Below, piece after piece: positions 7,053 through 16,361 of a DNA stretch of 58,285 nt. The translations under genes were made by a program, and so were the position numbers. Source of the stretch: Duganella callida. GTDB lineage: Bacteria; Pseudomonadota; Gammaproteobacteria; Burkholderiales; Burkholderiaceae_D. The DNA lies in contig NZ_SPVG01000174.1 of assembly GCF_004614165.1 (NCBI RefSeq), forward strand, positions 1 through 58,285, in the 5' to 3' direction. The notes below the pieces were generated by a model. It worked only from the letters and a program-made list of their open reading frames with translations, ran no database searches and was not told the origin of the DNA. The stretch's first letter is position 1, and each line of letters opens with the position of its first letter.

Positions 7053-9896
7053 ATGATGGTTGAAACCGTATTATCGCGGTCGGTCCGCCTGATCTGCGCC
7101 AGTGGCCTGGCGCTGGGCATGCAGTCCGCCGTGGCACAGAGCACGAACGAGGCGCCAGTACATCGCGTGGAAATCACCGGCTCCAGCATCAAGCGCATCA
7201 GCGCCGAGGGCGCGCTGCCGGTGCAGACCCTGTCCAAGCTGCAGATCGAGCAAAGCGGCGCCACCAATGTGGCCGACCTGATCGCCACCCTGCCCTCGAT
7301 GCAAGGCTTCACCACCTCGTCGATGTCGGTCAACGGCGGCGGCGGCGGCCTGCAGACTGCGTCCATCCACGCCATCGGCGAGGGCTATACTCTGGTGCTG
7401 CTGAACGGCCGCCGCCTGGCGCCGTCCACCTCGGGGTCCACCGTCAACCTGGCCAGCATCCCGCTGGCCGCAGTCGAGCGCGTCGAGATCCTGACCGACG
7501 GCGCCAACACCCTGTACGGCTCGGATGCGATCGCCGGCGTCGTCAACTTCATCCTCAAGAAAAATCAGACTGACGCCATCGTCGAAGCCTCGTACAGCCA
7601 GCCGCGCAGCAGCGGCGGCACCACCTCGACCGCCGCGATTTCCAAAGGCTGGGGCGACCTCGACAAGGACGGCTACAACCTGCTGCTGTCGGCGTCGCAC
7701 GACGAAAGCAAGGCGGCCTACGCACGCGACAGCGCATTCTCGCAAAGCGGCGTGATCCCGTTCTATGCCAACGGCAAGGCCTACAGCCTGTACCAGCTGA
7801 GCTCGAACTCGATCCCGGGCACCGCCACCGTCAAGTACACCAAGGCCGATGGCAGCACCAGCAGCGCCGCCTTCAGCCCCAACCTGTTCGCCACCGGCGC
7901 CTGCAACGGCGCCAACCTGTTCAAGGTCGGCAACCGCTGCCTGTACGACTACGCGGCCACGGTGGAAAACACCCCGGGCCTGAAGCGCGACAGCGGCTTC
8001 GCCTCGCTGAACGTCAAGCTCAACGAGAGCACCAACTTCTTCGCCGAAGGCTTGCTTTCGTCGTTCAGCAACACCGCGCAGTACGCGGCGCCGGCGCAAC
8101 CGCTGGGCTTGCCGCTGAGCAGCCCGCTGTACGCCAAGTACATCCGTCCCTACCTGACACGGTTGGGCGTGCCGGCCGGCGCCACCGTCAACAGCGTGAC
8201 CATGAATCTGCGCCTGGTCGATGCCGGCGGCCGCGCCGACGAGTACAAGACCATCGCCAGGCACCTGGCCTTCGGCTTCGAGGGCAGCTACCGCAATATC
8301 GACTGGCGCGGCGCTTACACCCACTCGGAAAACAAGCAGACCGACACCGCCGCCGGCGGCTACATGAGCCTGAACATGTTCGATGCGCTGGTCGCGGCCG
8401 GCAAGTTCGACCCGTTCGCGCCCCCCGGCAATTCGAAGGACGTGCTGGCCCCGGCCGTGCTGCACAACGAATTCAGCGTGACCAAGTCGAAGATCGACAT
8501 GCTGCAGGCCGGCGCCTCGACCGAGGTGTTCAAGCTGCCGGCCGGCGTGGCCCAGCTGGCGGTCGGCGCCGACTTCACCCAGCAGAAATACGAGGAAGCA
8601 CCGGACGCCTATTCGCAGGGCCAGAACAAGCAGCAGCCGACGTTTACCGACGCCATCGTCGGCGGCAGCGCCGGCGCGCTGCCGATCGACGCCAAGCGCA
8701 ACAACTGGGGGGCCTACGGCGAGCTGCTGCTGCCGGTGCTGCGCAACATGGACCTGACCGTGTCCGGCCGTTATGACGACTTCAGCGCCGTCAGCAACAG
8801 CAAGAACTTCGACAGCGACGGCAACCTGATCGCGCCGGGCAAGCAGGGCGAGTCGGCCAGCAAGGCCACCTACAAGCTGGCGCTGCGCTGGAATCCGCTG
8901 GAGTCGGTACTGATCCGCGGCTCCTACGGCACCGGCTTCAAGGCGCCAACAATGAGCAACATCGTCAAGCCGCTGGTCAACGGTGGCTCGTCGCAGTTCC
9001 ATGCCTGCCCGATCACCAGCGCCAGCGACCCGCGCTACAAGCTGTGCAACCCGGGCTCGTCGGAGTATGGCCTGCTGAAAGGCGGCAACGCCGCCATCGG
9101 CGCGGGCGCGCTGCGTCCCGAGCAGTCGAAACAGGCGACCCTGGGAGTGCGCTTCGAGCCGGTCAGCAGCGTCTCGCTGGGCTTCGACTGGTGGGACGTG
9201 AAGCTGCGCGACCAGATCCAGACCCTGTCGGAAGACCTGGTGTTCAACAATCCGGCCGTGTACGACAGCCTGCTGCGCACCTACTTCGACCCGATCCAGA
9301 AGCAGAATGTGCTGGTGGCGGCGCTGACCCCGTTCAACCTGGCCAGCTCGCATTACCAGGGCATCGACTGGGACCACAGCTACAAGAGCGGCACGCCGTG
9401 GGGCAAGTTCAACCTGCAGTGGACCGGCACCTTCATGACCAAGGCCGAACAGACCACGCCCGGCAGCGGCCTGGAGAAGAACATCGGCCGCTTCAACTCC
9501 TACTCGGAGGTGACCTTCCGCTGGATTTCCAAGCTGACCGCCTCGCTCAACACCGGCCGCTTCACGCACGCGCTGACCGCCAACTACCATTCGGGCTACA
9601 CCGACCAGGTGTACAACGAGGATGACTCGGTGGTGCGAGAAGTGCTGGCCGACGGCTCGCTGGGCGACTACGTGCCGATCAAGCGCCAGGTGTCTTCGTA
9701 CACCACGTTCGACTGGCAGACCAAGGCGCAGCTGAGCAAAAGCTTCACGCTCACGGCCGGCGTCAAGAACCTGGCCGACATCAACCCGCCGTTCACCATC
9801 CGCAACGCGGGCGGCGGCAACCAGTCGGGCTACGATGGCCGCTACACCGATCCGCTGGGCCGCCAGTTTTACCTGAATGGCGCGTTCAAATTCTGA
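7053..9896 (+). CDS. TonB-dependent outer-membrane receptor (T2)
   Basis: A 947-residue TBDR starting at ATG 7053 after GGGAG; a TTG 11 codons upstream has no ribosome site. The signal peptide MMVETVLSRSVRLICASG... ends near AVAQ, and HRVEITGSSIKR follows. The plug carries LPSMQGF, a Gly-rich VNGGGGG stretch, YTLVLLNGRRLAPS and DGANTLYGSDAIAGVVNFILKK. The C-terminus, NPPFTIRNAGGGNQSGYDGRY...FKF, ends in the Phe expected for BAM recognition. It is closely related to T3, the convergent gene, suggesting duplication of this receptor type. The ligand is unknown. Large polar loops and the NAGGGNQ signature occur in many receptors annotated only as TonB-dependent receptor. Confidence 0.93.
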   Translation: MMVETVLSRSVRLICASGLALGMQSAVAQSTNEAPVHRVEITGSSIKRISAEGALPVQTLSKLQIEQSGATNVADLIATLPSMQGFTTSSMSVNGGGGGLQTASIHAIGEGYTLVLLNGRRLAPSTSGSTVNLASIPLAAVERVEILTDGANTLYGSDAIAGVVNFILKKNQTDAIVEASYSQPRSSGGTTSTAAISKGWGDLDKDGYNLLLSASHDESKAAYARDSAFSQSGVIPFYANGKAYSLYQLSSNSIPGTATVKYTKADGSTSSAAFSPNLFATGACNGANLFKVGNRCLYDYAATVENTPGLKRDSGFASLNVKLNESTNFFAEGLLSSFSNTAQYAAPAQPLGLPLSSPLYAKYIRPYLTRLGVPAGATVNSVTMNLRLVDAGGRADEYKTIARHLAFGFEGSYRNIDWRGAYTHSENKQTDTAAGGYMSLNMFDALVAAGKFDPFAPPGNSKDVLAPAVLHNEFSVTKSKIDMLQAGASTEVFKLPAGVAQLAVGADFTQQKYEEAPDAYSQGQNKQQPTFTDAIVGGSAGALPIDAKRNNWGAYGELLLPVLRNMDLTVSGRYDDFSAVSNSKNFDSDGNLIAPGKQGESASKATYKLALRWNPLESVLIRGSYGTGFKAPTMSNIVKPLVNGGSSQFHACPITSASDPRYKLCNPGSSEYGLLKGGNAAIGAGALRPEQSKQATLGVRFEPVSSVSLGFDWWDVKLRDQIQTLSEDLVFNNPAVYDSLLRTYFDPIQKQNVLVAALTPFNLASSHYQGIDWDHSYKSGTPWGKFNLQWTGTFMTKAEQTTPGSGLEKNIGRFNSYSEVTFRWISKLTASLNTGRFTHALTANYHSGYTDQVYNEDDSVVREVLADGSLGDYVPIKRQVSSYTTFDWQTKAQLSKSFTLTAGVKNLADINPPFTIRNAGGGNQSGYDGRYTDPLGRQFYLNGAFKF

Positions 9897-9900
9897 GCGC

Positions 9901-9938
9901 GCAAAAAAAATTCCCGGCCGAGGCCGGGAATTTTTTGC
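9901..9938. terminator. Bidirectional terminator between T2 and T3
   Basis: AATTCCCGGCC and GGCCGGGAATT surround a 2-nt GA loop, with A8 on the left and T6 on the right, so it can end transcription from both convergent receptor genes. Confidence 0.92.
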
Positions 9939-9951
9939 ACCGTCAGAACGT

Positions 9952-12858
9952 TCAGAACTTGTAGTTGCCGGTGATGTAGAACGAACGGCCGGCTGGATCG
10001 GCGTAACGGCCGTCGTAACCGATCTGGTTGCCGCCGCCGGCGTTCTGCAAGGTGAACGGCGGATTGCGGTCGAACAGGTTCTTGATGCCGGCAGTCAGGG
10101 CGAACTTGCCGAAGTCGTATTTGCCCTGCCAGTCGAAGGTGGTGTACGACGGCACCCACAGGCCGGCGAAGGCCACGGTGTCGCCCACGCTGCCATCCGG
10201 ATTCACGGCGAACACGGCGGTATCCAGCGGGTACGACTGGTCATGGTAGCCCGACTTGTAGTGCGCGGTCAGCGTATTGCTCAGCTTGCCGGTGGTCAGG
10301 CTCAGGCTGATGTTGCTCTGGACGCGGAACACCACGTTGTTGTCCTGGCCGAACTGGCCCAGGTCCGAGTACACGGTGCCGCCGGCCGACACGGTGTAGT
10401 TCTGCTTGAGCATGTAGGTGCCGTTCCAGGTGGCGCGCACGTCGCCGACCGGGGTCTTGGTGCGGTAGCTGAAGTCCCAGTCGACGCCGCGGTAGTTGGC
10501 CACACCGCCGTTCACCGGCGCCAGCAGGTAGGCGATGGTGGTGTAACCGGCCGGATCAGGATACGGATTCACGAACAGGTTTTTGTACTGCTGTGGATTC
10601 TTGAAGCCTTCCTGTTCCGGCACACCGGCCGACAGCACCTGGTTGCGGATCTGCACGTTCCACAGGTCCAGGCCCAGCGACAGGCCGCGCAGCGGTTCAA
10701 TCCGGCCGCCGAACAGCCATTGCTTGGATTTCTCCGGCTGCAGACCCTCCGCGCCGCTGCGGTTGTTAGGACCAATCAGCAGGTCGTACTGCGCCTGGCC
10801 GACCTGACAGCCTGGCGAGCCAGGGAATGGGCAAGCGTAGCTGCCGGCGGTGCTGCCGTTGAAGGTGTTGGCGCCGGCGACGTCGCTCAGGTTCGGCGCC
10901 TTGAAGCCGGTGGCATAGGACGCGCGCAGCAGCACGGTATCGACCGGGGTCCACTTGCCGCTGACCTTGTAGGTGCCGGCGCTGGAATCGTTGCCGATGT
11001 CGCCACTCGGCAGACGCGGGATCAGGCCGGAGGCATCCGGCAAGGTGGCGAAGTTATTATCGCTGTGCACTTTGTCATAGCTGTCATAACGGCCGGCCGC
11101 GGTCAGCTCCAGGGTCTTGGTGACCGGGAAGTTCATCTCGGTGAACACGCCCCAGTTGTCGCGCTTGGCGCTGAACGGCACCTGGCCGTAGCTGCCGCCG
11201 ACCGGGTAGTCAGCCGACGCCGGCTGGGTGACGAAGCCCGAGTTGGACAGGATCAGCGGGCTGTAATCGGTCTGGTACTTGGTCTTCGAATAGTCCGCAC
11301 CCAGCGCGATGATGGAGGTGCCGCCCGGCAGGTTGAACAGGTCGTGCTGCGCGCCGACGTGGGCCGTGTTCAAGGTCGACTTGGTGCGCGAGAACACGTA
11401 GTTGTTCAGCAGCGCGCCTTTCAGCAGGTCGGCGCCCTGGCCGGTGACCGGATCGTATTTGCCGGCCGCGACCAGCGCTTCCAGCTGGTCGTAGTCCGAA
11501 TAGCCGCCGGCCGAGACGTCTTTCAGCTTGGTCTGCGACAGCACCAGCGAAGCATTGTACAGCCAGCCGAACGCCGCGCCGTCGATACCAGTCGAGAAGT
11601 GACGGGCATTGGTGTTGTACTCGTCGGCACGGCCGCCGATCAGCACCGAGCGGTATCCCAGGGTAGCGGTGCCGTCAGGATTTTCCAGGCCGTGCGCGGC
11701 CAGGTAAGGCACCACGTATTTGTTGTACAGCGAGGGGAAACGGGTGGTGGCGTTGACGCCCATCGGCTGGGCCGACGGCGCGTACTGCGCGGTCATCGCA
11801 AAGCTGGACAGTACCAGCTCGGCCCAGGCGGTGGTATCGTCATTGATCTTCAGCGTGCCTTTCAGCAGGCCGGAATCGCGGCGGTTGCCCGGTACGTCTT
11901 CCACCGTCGAGGCGTAGTTGAAGCGGCACTGGTCGCCCAGGGGGCCGGCCAGCGCGCTGCCGCAGTTGCCATTGGCGGCCAGGTAGGGGTTGATCGCGTA
12001 GCCGGTTGGATCGGCCTTCGAGCCGATGGGGCGCGCGTTGAACGTGATGTTGGCCGGCTCGGTGTTGCCGGTGCGCTGGTCGAAGTAGTACTGTTTGCCG
12101 CCACTATTGAATTTGAAGAAGGCGCCCTTGGCCGAGAAGTCGCGCTGCAGCGCGGTGATGCGCTGCAGTTCTTCGTGGCTGTACGAGGCCAGCACGTTCC
12201 AGCGGTCGGTTTCCAGGTCGCCCCAGCCTTTCGATACGCCGGCGCTGCTCCATTTGCCGCCGTTTTCCTTGGGCTGGCCGTAGGTCGCGTACGCTTCGCC
12301 CTTGGTCAGGTTTTTCTTCAGAATGAAGTTGACCACGCCGGCGATCGCGTCCGAGCCATAGGTGGCCGAAGCGCCGTCGGTCAGGATCTCGACGCGCTCC
12401 ACCGCTTCCAGCGGAATGCTGGACAGGTTGACCGCATAGCCGCCGCCCTGGCCGTTGCCGATGGCGCTGGGCGCCACGCGCTGACCATCCAGCAGCACCA
12501 GCGTGTATTTCGACGGCAGCGAGTGCAGCGCCGCGGTGGTGACGCCGGCGCCGCCGCCGTTCACCGAGCTGGACGACGGCACGAAGCCCTGCATCTGTGG
12601 CAGCATCTGGATCAGATCGGTCGCGGAGGTGGCCCCGGTCTGCTTGATTTCGGCGGCGGTCAGCACCTGCACCGGCAGCGCGCCTTCCTGCTGGATGCGC
12701 TTGATCGACGAACCGGTGATCTCGACGCGCTGGATCGCCTGGCCTTCGGCCGGCGCGTCCTGCGCCATGGCCGGCAATGCCAGCAAGCCCAGGCCGGCAA
12801 CGACGCCGCCCGAGAACATCAAACGCAGGGAACGGGACAGCACTCTTTCTTGAATCAT
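9952..12858 (-). CDS. TonB-dependent outer-membrane receptor (T3)
   Basis: A 968-residue TBDR. ATG 12858 is preceded by CGGAGGTTAG and gives MIQERVLSRSLRLMFSGG, the same signal-peptide opening as T1, T2, T5, T6, T8 and T9; a 12-codon upstream extension is discarded. Processing is likely at AMA|Q. The mature start has IQRVEITGSSIKR, then a plug with LPQMQGF, SSSVNGGGAG, YTLVLLDGQRVAPS and TDGASATYGSDAIAGVVNFILKK, then the barrel, ending NPPFTLQNAGGGNQIGYDGRY...NYKF. It pairs with T2 in both plug and C-terminal motifs. An NtrC-box-like palindrome lies only 31 bp before the start codon, close enough to affect the 5' leader directly. The ligand is unknown. Confidence 0.93.
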   Translation of the reverse strand: MIQERVLSRSLRLMFSGGVVAGLGLLALPAMAQDAPAEGQAIQRVEITGSSIKRIQQEGALPVQVLTAAEIKQTGATSATDLIQMLPQMQGFVPSSSSVNGGGAGVTTAALHSLPSKYTLVLLDGQRVAPSAIGNGQGGGYAVNLSSIPLEAVERVEILTDGASATYGSDAIAGVVNFILKKNLTKGEAYATYGQPKENGGKWSSAGVSKGWGDLETDRWNVLASYSHEELQRITALQRDFSAKGAFFKFNSGGKQYYFDQRTGNTEPANITFNARPIGSKADPTGYAINPYLAANGNCGSALAGPLGDQCRFNYASTVEDVPGNRRDSGLLKGTLKINDDTTAWAELVLSSFAMTAQYAPSAQPMGVNATTRFPSLYNKYVVPYLAAHGLENPDGTATLGYRSVLIGGRADEYNTNARHFSTGIDGAAFGWLYNASLVLSQTKLKDVSAGGYSDYDQLEALVAAGKYDPVTGQGADLLKGALLNNYVFSRTKSTLNTAHVGAQHDLFNLPGGTSIIALGADYSKTKYQTDYSPLILSNSGFVTQPASADYPVGGSYGQVPFSAKRDNWGVFTEMNFPVTKTLELTAAGRYDSYDKVHSDNNFATLPDASGLIPRLPSGDIGNDSSAGTYKVSGKWTPVDTVLLRASYATGFKAPNLSDVAGANTFNGSTAGSYACPFPGSPGCQVGQAQYDLLIGPNNRSGAEGLQPEKSKQWLFGGRIEPLRGLSLGLDLWNVQIRNQVLSAGVPEQEGFKNPQQYKNLFVNPYPDPAGYTTIAYLLAPVNGGVANYRGVDWDFSYRTKTPVGDVRATWNGTYMLKQNYTVSAGGTVYSDLGQFGQDNNVVFRVQSNISLSLTTGKLSNTLTAHYKSGYHDQSYPLDTAVFAVNPDGSVGDTVAFAGLWVPSYTTFDWQGKYDFGKFALTAGIKNLFDRNPPFTLQNAGGGNQIGYDGRYADPAGRSFYITGNYKF

Positions 12859-12889
12859 GACTAACCTCCGATTTGGACTTTTTGTAAGA

Positions 12890-12906
12890 TGCACAAAGCT
12901 GGTGCG
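12890..12906 (-). promoter_or_regulatory. NtrC-box-like palindrome upstream of T3
   Basis: TGCACAAAGCTGGTGCG matches TGCACCA-N3-TGGTGCA at 12 of 14 positions, the best in the window. It lies 31 bp before the T3 start, which is nearer than an enhancer normally sits and would suit a repressor or a roadblock better. Confidence 0.4.
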
Positions 12907-13078
12907 CCTGAGGCTGGGTCAGCCCCGCCAGCGCAACAAACTGATACGGTTTTTGGAAAGACCGATTGGAAGGTGTTCAATGACACCAACCATTTAATAT
13001 AAAAACATGCGCATGAAACCAGGTCAACTATACAACCGGCAAGTTTGGCGCTCTTACAACAGTCTTGAAAGCCAAGCG

Positions 13079-13110
13079 CAAAAAAAAACCGCCCGACTGG
13101 CGTCGGGCGG
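13079..13110 (-). terminator. Rho-independent terminator of T4
   Basis: CCGCCCGAC (13089-13097) pairs with GTCGGGCGG (13102-13110). A ten-A run on the plus strand (13079-13088) gives the U tract for leftward transcription from T4. Confidence 0.9.
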
Positions 13111-13145
13111 CTGGGAGTTGCCGGATTCGAAAATACAGCCCTGGT

Positions 13146-16004
13146 TTAGAAGGTGTAGTTCGCGCCCAGCGAGAAGAAGCGGCCGACCGCACCAGTTTGG
13201 TGCAGCGACGGGTTGTACGGCGCATTGGTGCCGGACGCGATCGAGGTGCCGCCGTAGGTCTGGGCATCGATCGGCGGTTGACGGTCGAACAGGTTGACGA
13301 TCGAGCCGCGGATGGTCAGGTTCTTGTTGACCTTGTACGCCATGTTGAGGTTGGTGGACGTGAACGAGCTGACGCGGCAGTAGTGGGTCGGATAGTTGTT
13401 GCCGTTCGCGAAGTAGTTATTCGAGTTCTGCAGCGAATCCTCACAGGTATCGTTGGCGCCGCCGGTCGACGGGTCCAGCACGCTATAGCTGTCGATCCAG
13501 TTCACCGTGGCGGTGGCGTTGAACGGCCCCTTGTCGTAACCCAGGGTCAGCTGCGCGCGGTTCTTCGGATTGCCGGTGTCGCCGGAAATCACGGTCGGGC
13601 CGTGGGTGCCGGCCAGCTGGTAATCCTGGCCGTTGGCGGTCAGCGTGTAGCTGATCATGTGGGTCCAGTCCAACCCGACCTTCAGATTGCCGTACTCGCC
13701 CATCTTGAACCTGTAGCTCGAGTTGAGGTCGACACCGGTGGTCTTGGTGCTGTTGGCGTTGACGTAACCCGAGTTGGCATACAGGATGGGACCGACGCTC
13801 GGGGTTTCGGTGTGACCGTCAGCATAGGTCAGCGGGATCGGCGTGCCGCGCACGTACTGCGGATCGTAGCCCGGCAGCGAGGCTTCGGTCACGATCTGGT
13901 TGTCGATCTTGATCGAGTAGTAGTCGATGGTGGTGCTCCAGCCTTTCACCGGCTCCAGGATCATGCCGAACGAGCCCGATTTGGATTTCTCCGGCTGCAG
14001 ATCCTTGGTGGTGACCTGAACGTAGGCCGGCGAGAACGAGCAGTACTGCGGCACGGTCTTGGCCGGATCGCCCTTCGGACCGTTGGCGCACAGCACCGGG
14101 TCGGCGATGGTGTTGTACGAGAAGGTCGAGCCGGCGGTGCCGTTCTCGGCCGCGTTTGGTGCGCGGAAGCCCTTGCCGTAGGTGCCGCGGAAGGTGACCA
14201 TTTCCGATGGCGACCACTTGGCGCCGATCTTCGGCGTGCTCGAGCTGCCGTAGGTGTCGAAGTGGTCGTAACGGCCGGACAGGTCCAGCTCCAGGGTCTT
14301 CAGCACCGGCGCCACCAGTTCGAAGTAGGCCGCCGCGTTCTTTTCCTCGCCGATCACGAAGGCCGCGTTACCGTTGATCAGACCGCTCGACAGCTGGTCG
14401 GCCGCCGGCGCGTTGAGTTTTTTCTGGATGTAGGTGCCGCCGACCGAGATCGCCAGGTCGCCGCCCGGCAGCGCGGTCAGGGTACGGGTGCCGCGCAGGT
14501 CGACAAAGTCCAGCTCGTCGTTCTGCTTGCCGCTGAACACAGGGGCGATCTTCGCGTTCACATCGGCGCTGTTGCCGCCGGTGATCTTGTACGGGTTGGC
14601 CGGATCGTTGAGCGCGTTGTACAGCGCCTGGCGGTCGACATAGCCATGGTAGGTCTGCTCGGTCTCGACCTTGGTGTAGCCGGCGTAGGCCGCCACGTCC
14701 CAGGCGCCAATGTTGCCGGTCAGCTCGGCGACCAGGCGGTAGGATTTCGAATCGACGTCGTTGATACGCGCGCCGATGTCAGTCAGATAGCCGTACACGC
14801 GCGCCGGCGCGCCGGTGGTGTTGCCCGGATAGTTGGCCGGCACCAGGAACGACGAAATCACGCCGACCTGGTGCGGGATGATGCCGGGACCGATCGAGGT
14901 GTTACCCACGTAGCTGCCGGGCGGGTAGGCGACCGGGGTCGATTCCACCGAGTCCTTGCTCTCCAGCATGGACGCCTTGACGTTCAGCTGCCAGCCATCG
15001 CTGAGCTTCTTGGTGAAGCCGGCCAGCACGTTGATGTTTTCGGTCTTTGGCTGCAGCTGCGCCCATGGATCGACGAAGGTGCACTGGTTGGCCTGCAGCG
15101 CCGCGTAGTTGGCGCAGCCGCCCGAATAGAACGCATAGTTGGCCGCATTGCCGGCGCCGCCGGCGCCGGCCGGGTTGTACAGGTAAGGCTGGTAGGTGCG
15201 CGGCAGCGGCGTGATGGCGTTGACCGCGCCAGGGGTCAGGTCGATACCGCCTTCGCTGGTCCAGTTGGTCTTGGCCCAGTCCTTGCCGGCGCGCTGGGTC
15301 AACATGATCGGATCCTGCTTGCGGTATTCGATGGTGCCGAACACGTTGTAGCCGTCCGCCTCGACATCGCCGATGCCGTGGGTGGCGGTGACGTGCACGG
15401 TACGGCCGCCGCCAGCCTGGGTGCCGCCGCCTTCAGCCGACAGCGCGGTGCCCTTGTATTCCTTCTTCAGGATCACGTTGACCACGCCGGCGATCGCGTC
15501 CGAGCCGTAGGCGGCCGAGGCGCTGTCCTTGAGGATATCGATGCGCTCGATGGCGTCGAACGGGATGTTGGAAATGTCGACGAAGGAGCGCTGGCCGTCG
15601 TCCGACAGCGGATACGGCGCCATGCGGTGGCCGTCGATCAGCACCAGGGTGGCGCCCACGGTCAGGCCGCGCAGCGAGATGCCGCTGGCGCCGCCGGCGA
15701 AGGCGCGGTTGAAACTCTGGGAAATCGTGCCCTGGCCGTTGGCGGTAATGTCGCGCAAGGCTTCGGAGACCGAGGTGTAGCCGGTCTTCTTCAGATCGTC
15801 AGCGGTGAGCACCTGGACCGGGCTCGGGGTTTCCTTGTCCGCGCGCGAGATGTAGGAGCCGGTCACCACCACGCGCTGGACCTCGCCGCTGTCCGCGCCC
15901 TGACTTTGCTGGGCGCTGGCCGGAAACACCACCGCCGCCGACAATGCACCACTGGCCACCACTTGCAGGACTGCCAGGGGCATCGATTTCAATTTCAAAT
16001 TCAT
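13146..16004 (-). CDS. TonB-dependent outer-membrane receptor (T4)
   Basis: A 952-residue TBDR. ATG 16004 has GGGAG six bases upstream. The signal peptide MNLKLKSMPLAVLQVVASG... is a conventional Lys-rich one, unlike the Glu4 type of most neighbours, and is cut near ASA|Q. Next come VQRVVVTGSYISR, a plug with GHRMAPYPLSDDGQRSF, KDSASAAYGSDAIAGVVN and a barrel rich in NG and YK turns. The C-terminus ends ...SLGANYTF. The plug insertion DDGQ(K/R)SF and the C-terminal DAQTYGG group it with T1, and both genes have GTTAC-N5-(G/T)CAAC upstream. It lies downstream of aroG but is separated from it by a terminator. The ligand is unknown. Confidence 0.92.
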   Translation of the reverse strand: MNLKLKSMPLAVLQVVASGALSAAVVFPASAQQSQGADSGEVQRVVVTGSYISRADKETPSPVQVLTADDLKKTGYTSVSEALRDITANGQGTISQSFNRAFAGGASGISLRGLTVGATLVLIDGHRMAPYPLSDDGQRSFVDISNIPFDAIERIDILKDSASAAYGSDAIAGVVNVILKKEYKGTALSAEGGGTQAGGGRTVHVTATHGIGDVEADGYNVFGTIEYRKQDPIMLTQRAGKDWAKTNWTSEGGIDLTPGAVNAITPLPRTYQPYLYNPAGAGGAGNAANYAFYSGGCANYAALQANQCTFVDPWAQLQPKTENINVLAGFTKKLSDGWQLNVKASMLESKDSVESTPVAYPPGSYVGNTSIGPGIIPHQVGVISSFLVPANYPGNTTGAPARVYGYLTDIGARINDVDSKSYRLVAELTGNIGAWDVAAYAGYTKVETEQTYHGYVDRQALYNALNDPANPYKITGGNSADVNAKIAPVFSGKQNDELDFVDLRGTRTLTALPGGDLAISVGGTYIQKKLNAPAADQLSSGLINGNAAFVIGEEKNAAAYFELVAPVLKTLELDLSGRYDHFDTYGSSSTPKIGAKWSPSEMVTFRGTYGKGFRAPNAAENGTAGSTFSYNTIADPVLCANGPKGDPAKTVPQYCSFSPAYVQVTTKDLQPEKSKSGSFGMILEPVKGWSTTIDYYSIKIDNQIVTEASLPGYDPQYVRGTPIPLTYADGHTETPSVGPILYANSGYVNANSTKTTGVDLNSSYRFKMGEYGNLKVGLDWTHMISYTLTANGQDYQLAGTHGPTVISGDTGNPKNRAQLTLGYDKGPFNATATVNWIDSYSVLDPSTGGANDTCEDSLQNSNNYFANGNNYPTHYCRVSSFTSTNLNMAYKVNKNLTIRGSIVNLFDRQPPIDAQTYGGTSIASGTNAPYNPSLHQTGAVGRFFSLGANYTF

Positions 16005-16150
16005 CAAGAACTCCCTCGAGATGCTTCTGTTTAAGAATTTTCAGGATCAACAACCTGATCAATTCATCAAAACATGGCGCCTGAACGAGGGTCAACGCGG
16101 GCTCTGTAGCGTAATGTAAGCAAGTTTAAACCAGCAGACACAAACGGCCG

Positions 16151-16242
16151 GTTACATCCTTCAACTATGTTAAGTTCGAATATGGTTATTACGTATAAAA
16201 CAGATGCTTAGCGACCGAACGATCTGCGTTACATCTTGCAAC
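16151..16242 (-). promoter_or_regulatory. Two operator-like repeats upstream of T4 (GTTAC-N5-(G/T)CAAC)
   Basis: GTTACATCCTTCAAC (16151-16165) and GTTACATCTTGCAAC (16228-16242) are direct repeats 77 bp apart, identical at 13 of 15 positions. The second is embedded in TGCGTTAC-N5-GCAACA, which also occurs at 3650-3668 upstream of T1. The distances to the start codons are almost equal (about 221 and 217 bp), although the motif is inverted relative to the gene. This suggests a dimeric repressor or activator serving the T1/T4 receptor type. Confidence 0.4.
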
Positions 16243-16301
16243 ATTTAGTGGAATATTTGTGTTGTCTTTAAACCACCCGCGGTTTGCACGGCAGGCAACG
16301 G

Positions 16302-16332
16302 AAAATAAAAAAGCTCCGGTTTGGCCGGAGCT
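16302..16332 (-). terminator. Rho-independent terminator of aroG
   Basis: AGCTCCGG (16312-16319) and CCGGAGCT (16325-16332) form the stem. The A-rich plus-strand tract 16302-16311 is the U tract for leftward transcription. It separates aroG from T4. Confidence 0.9.
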
Positions 16333-16361
16333 TGTTCATAAAACCTGAATGTCGCCGGTTT

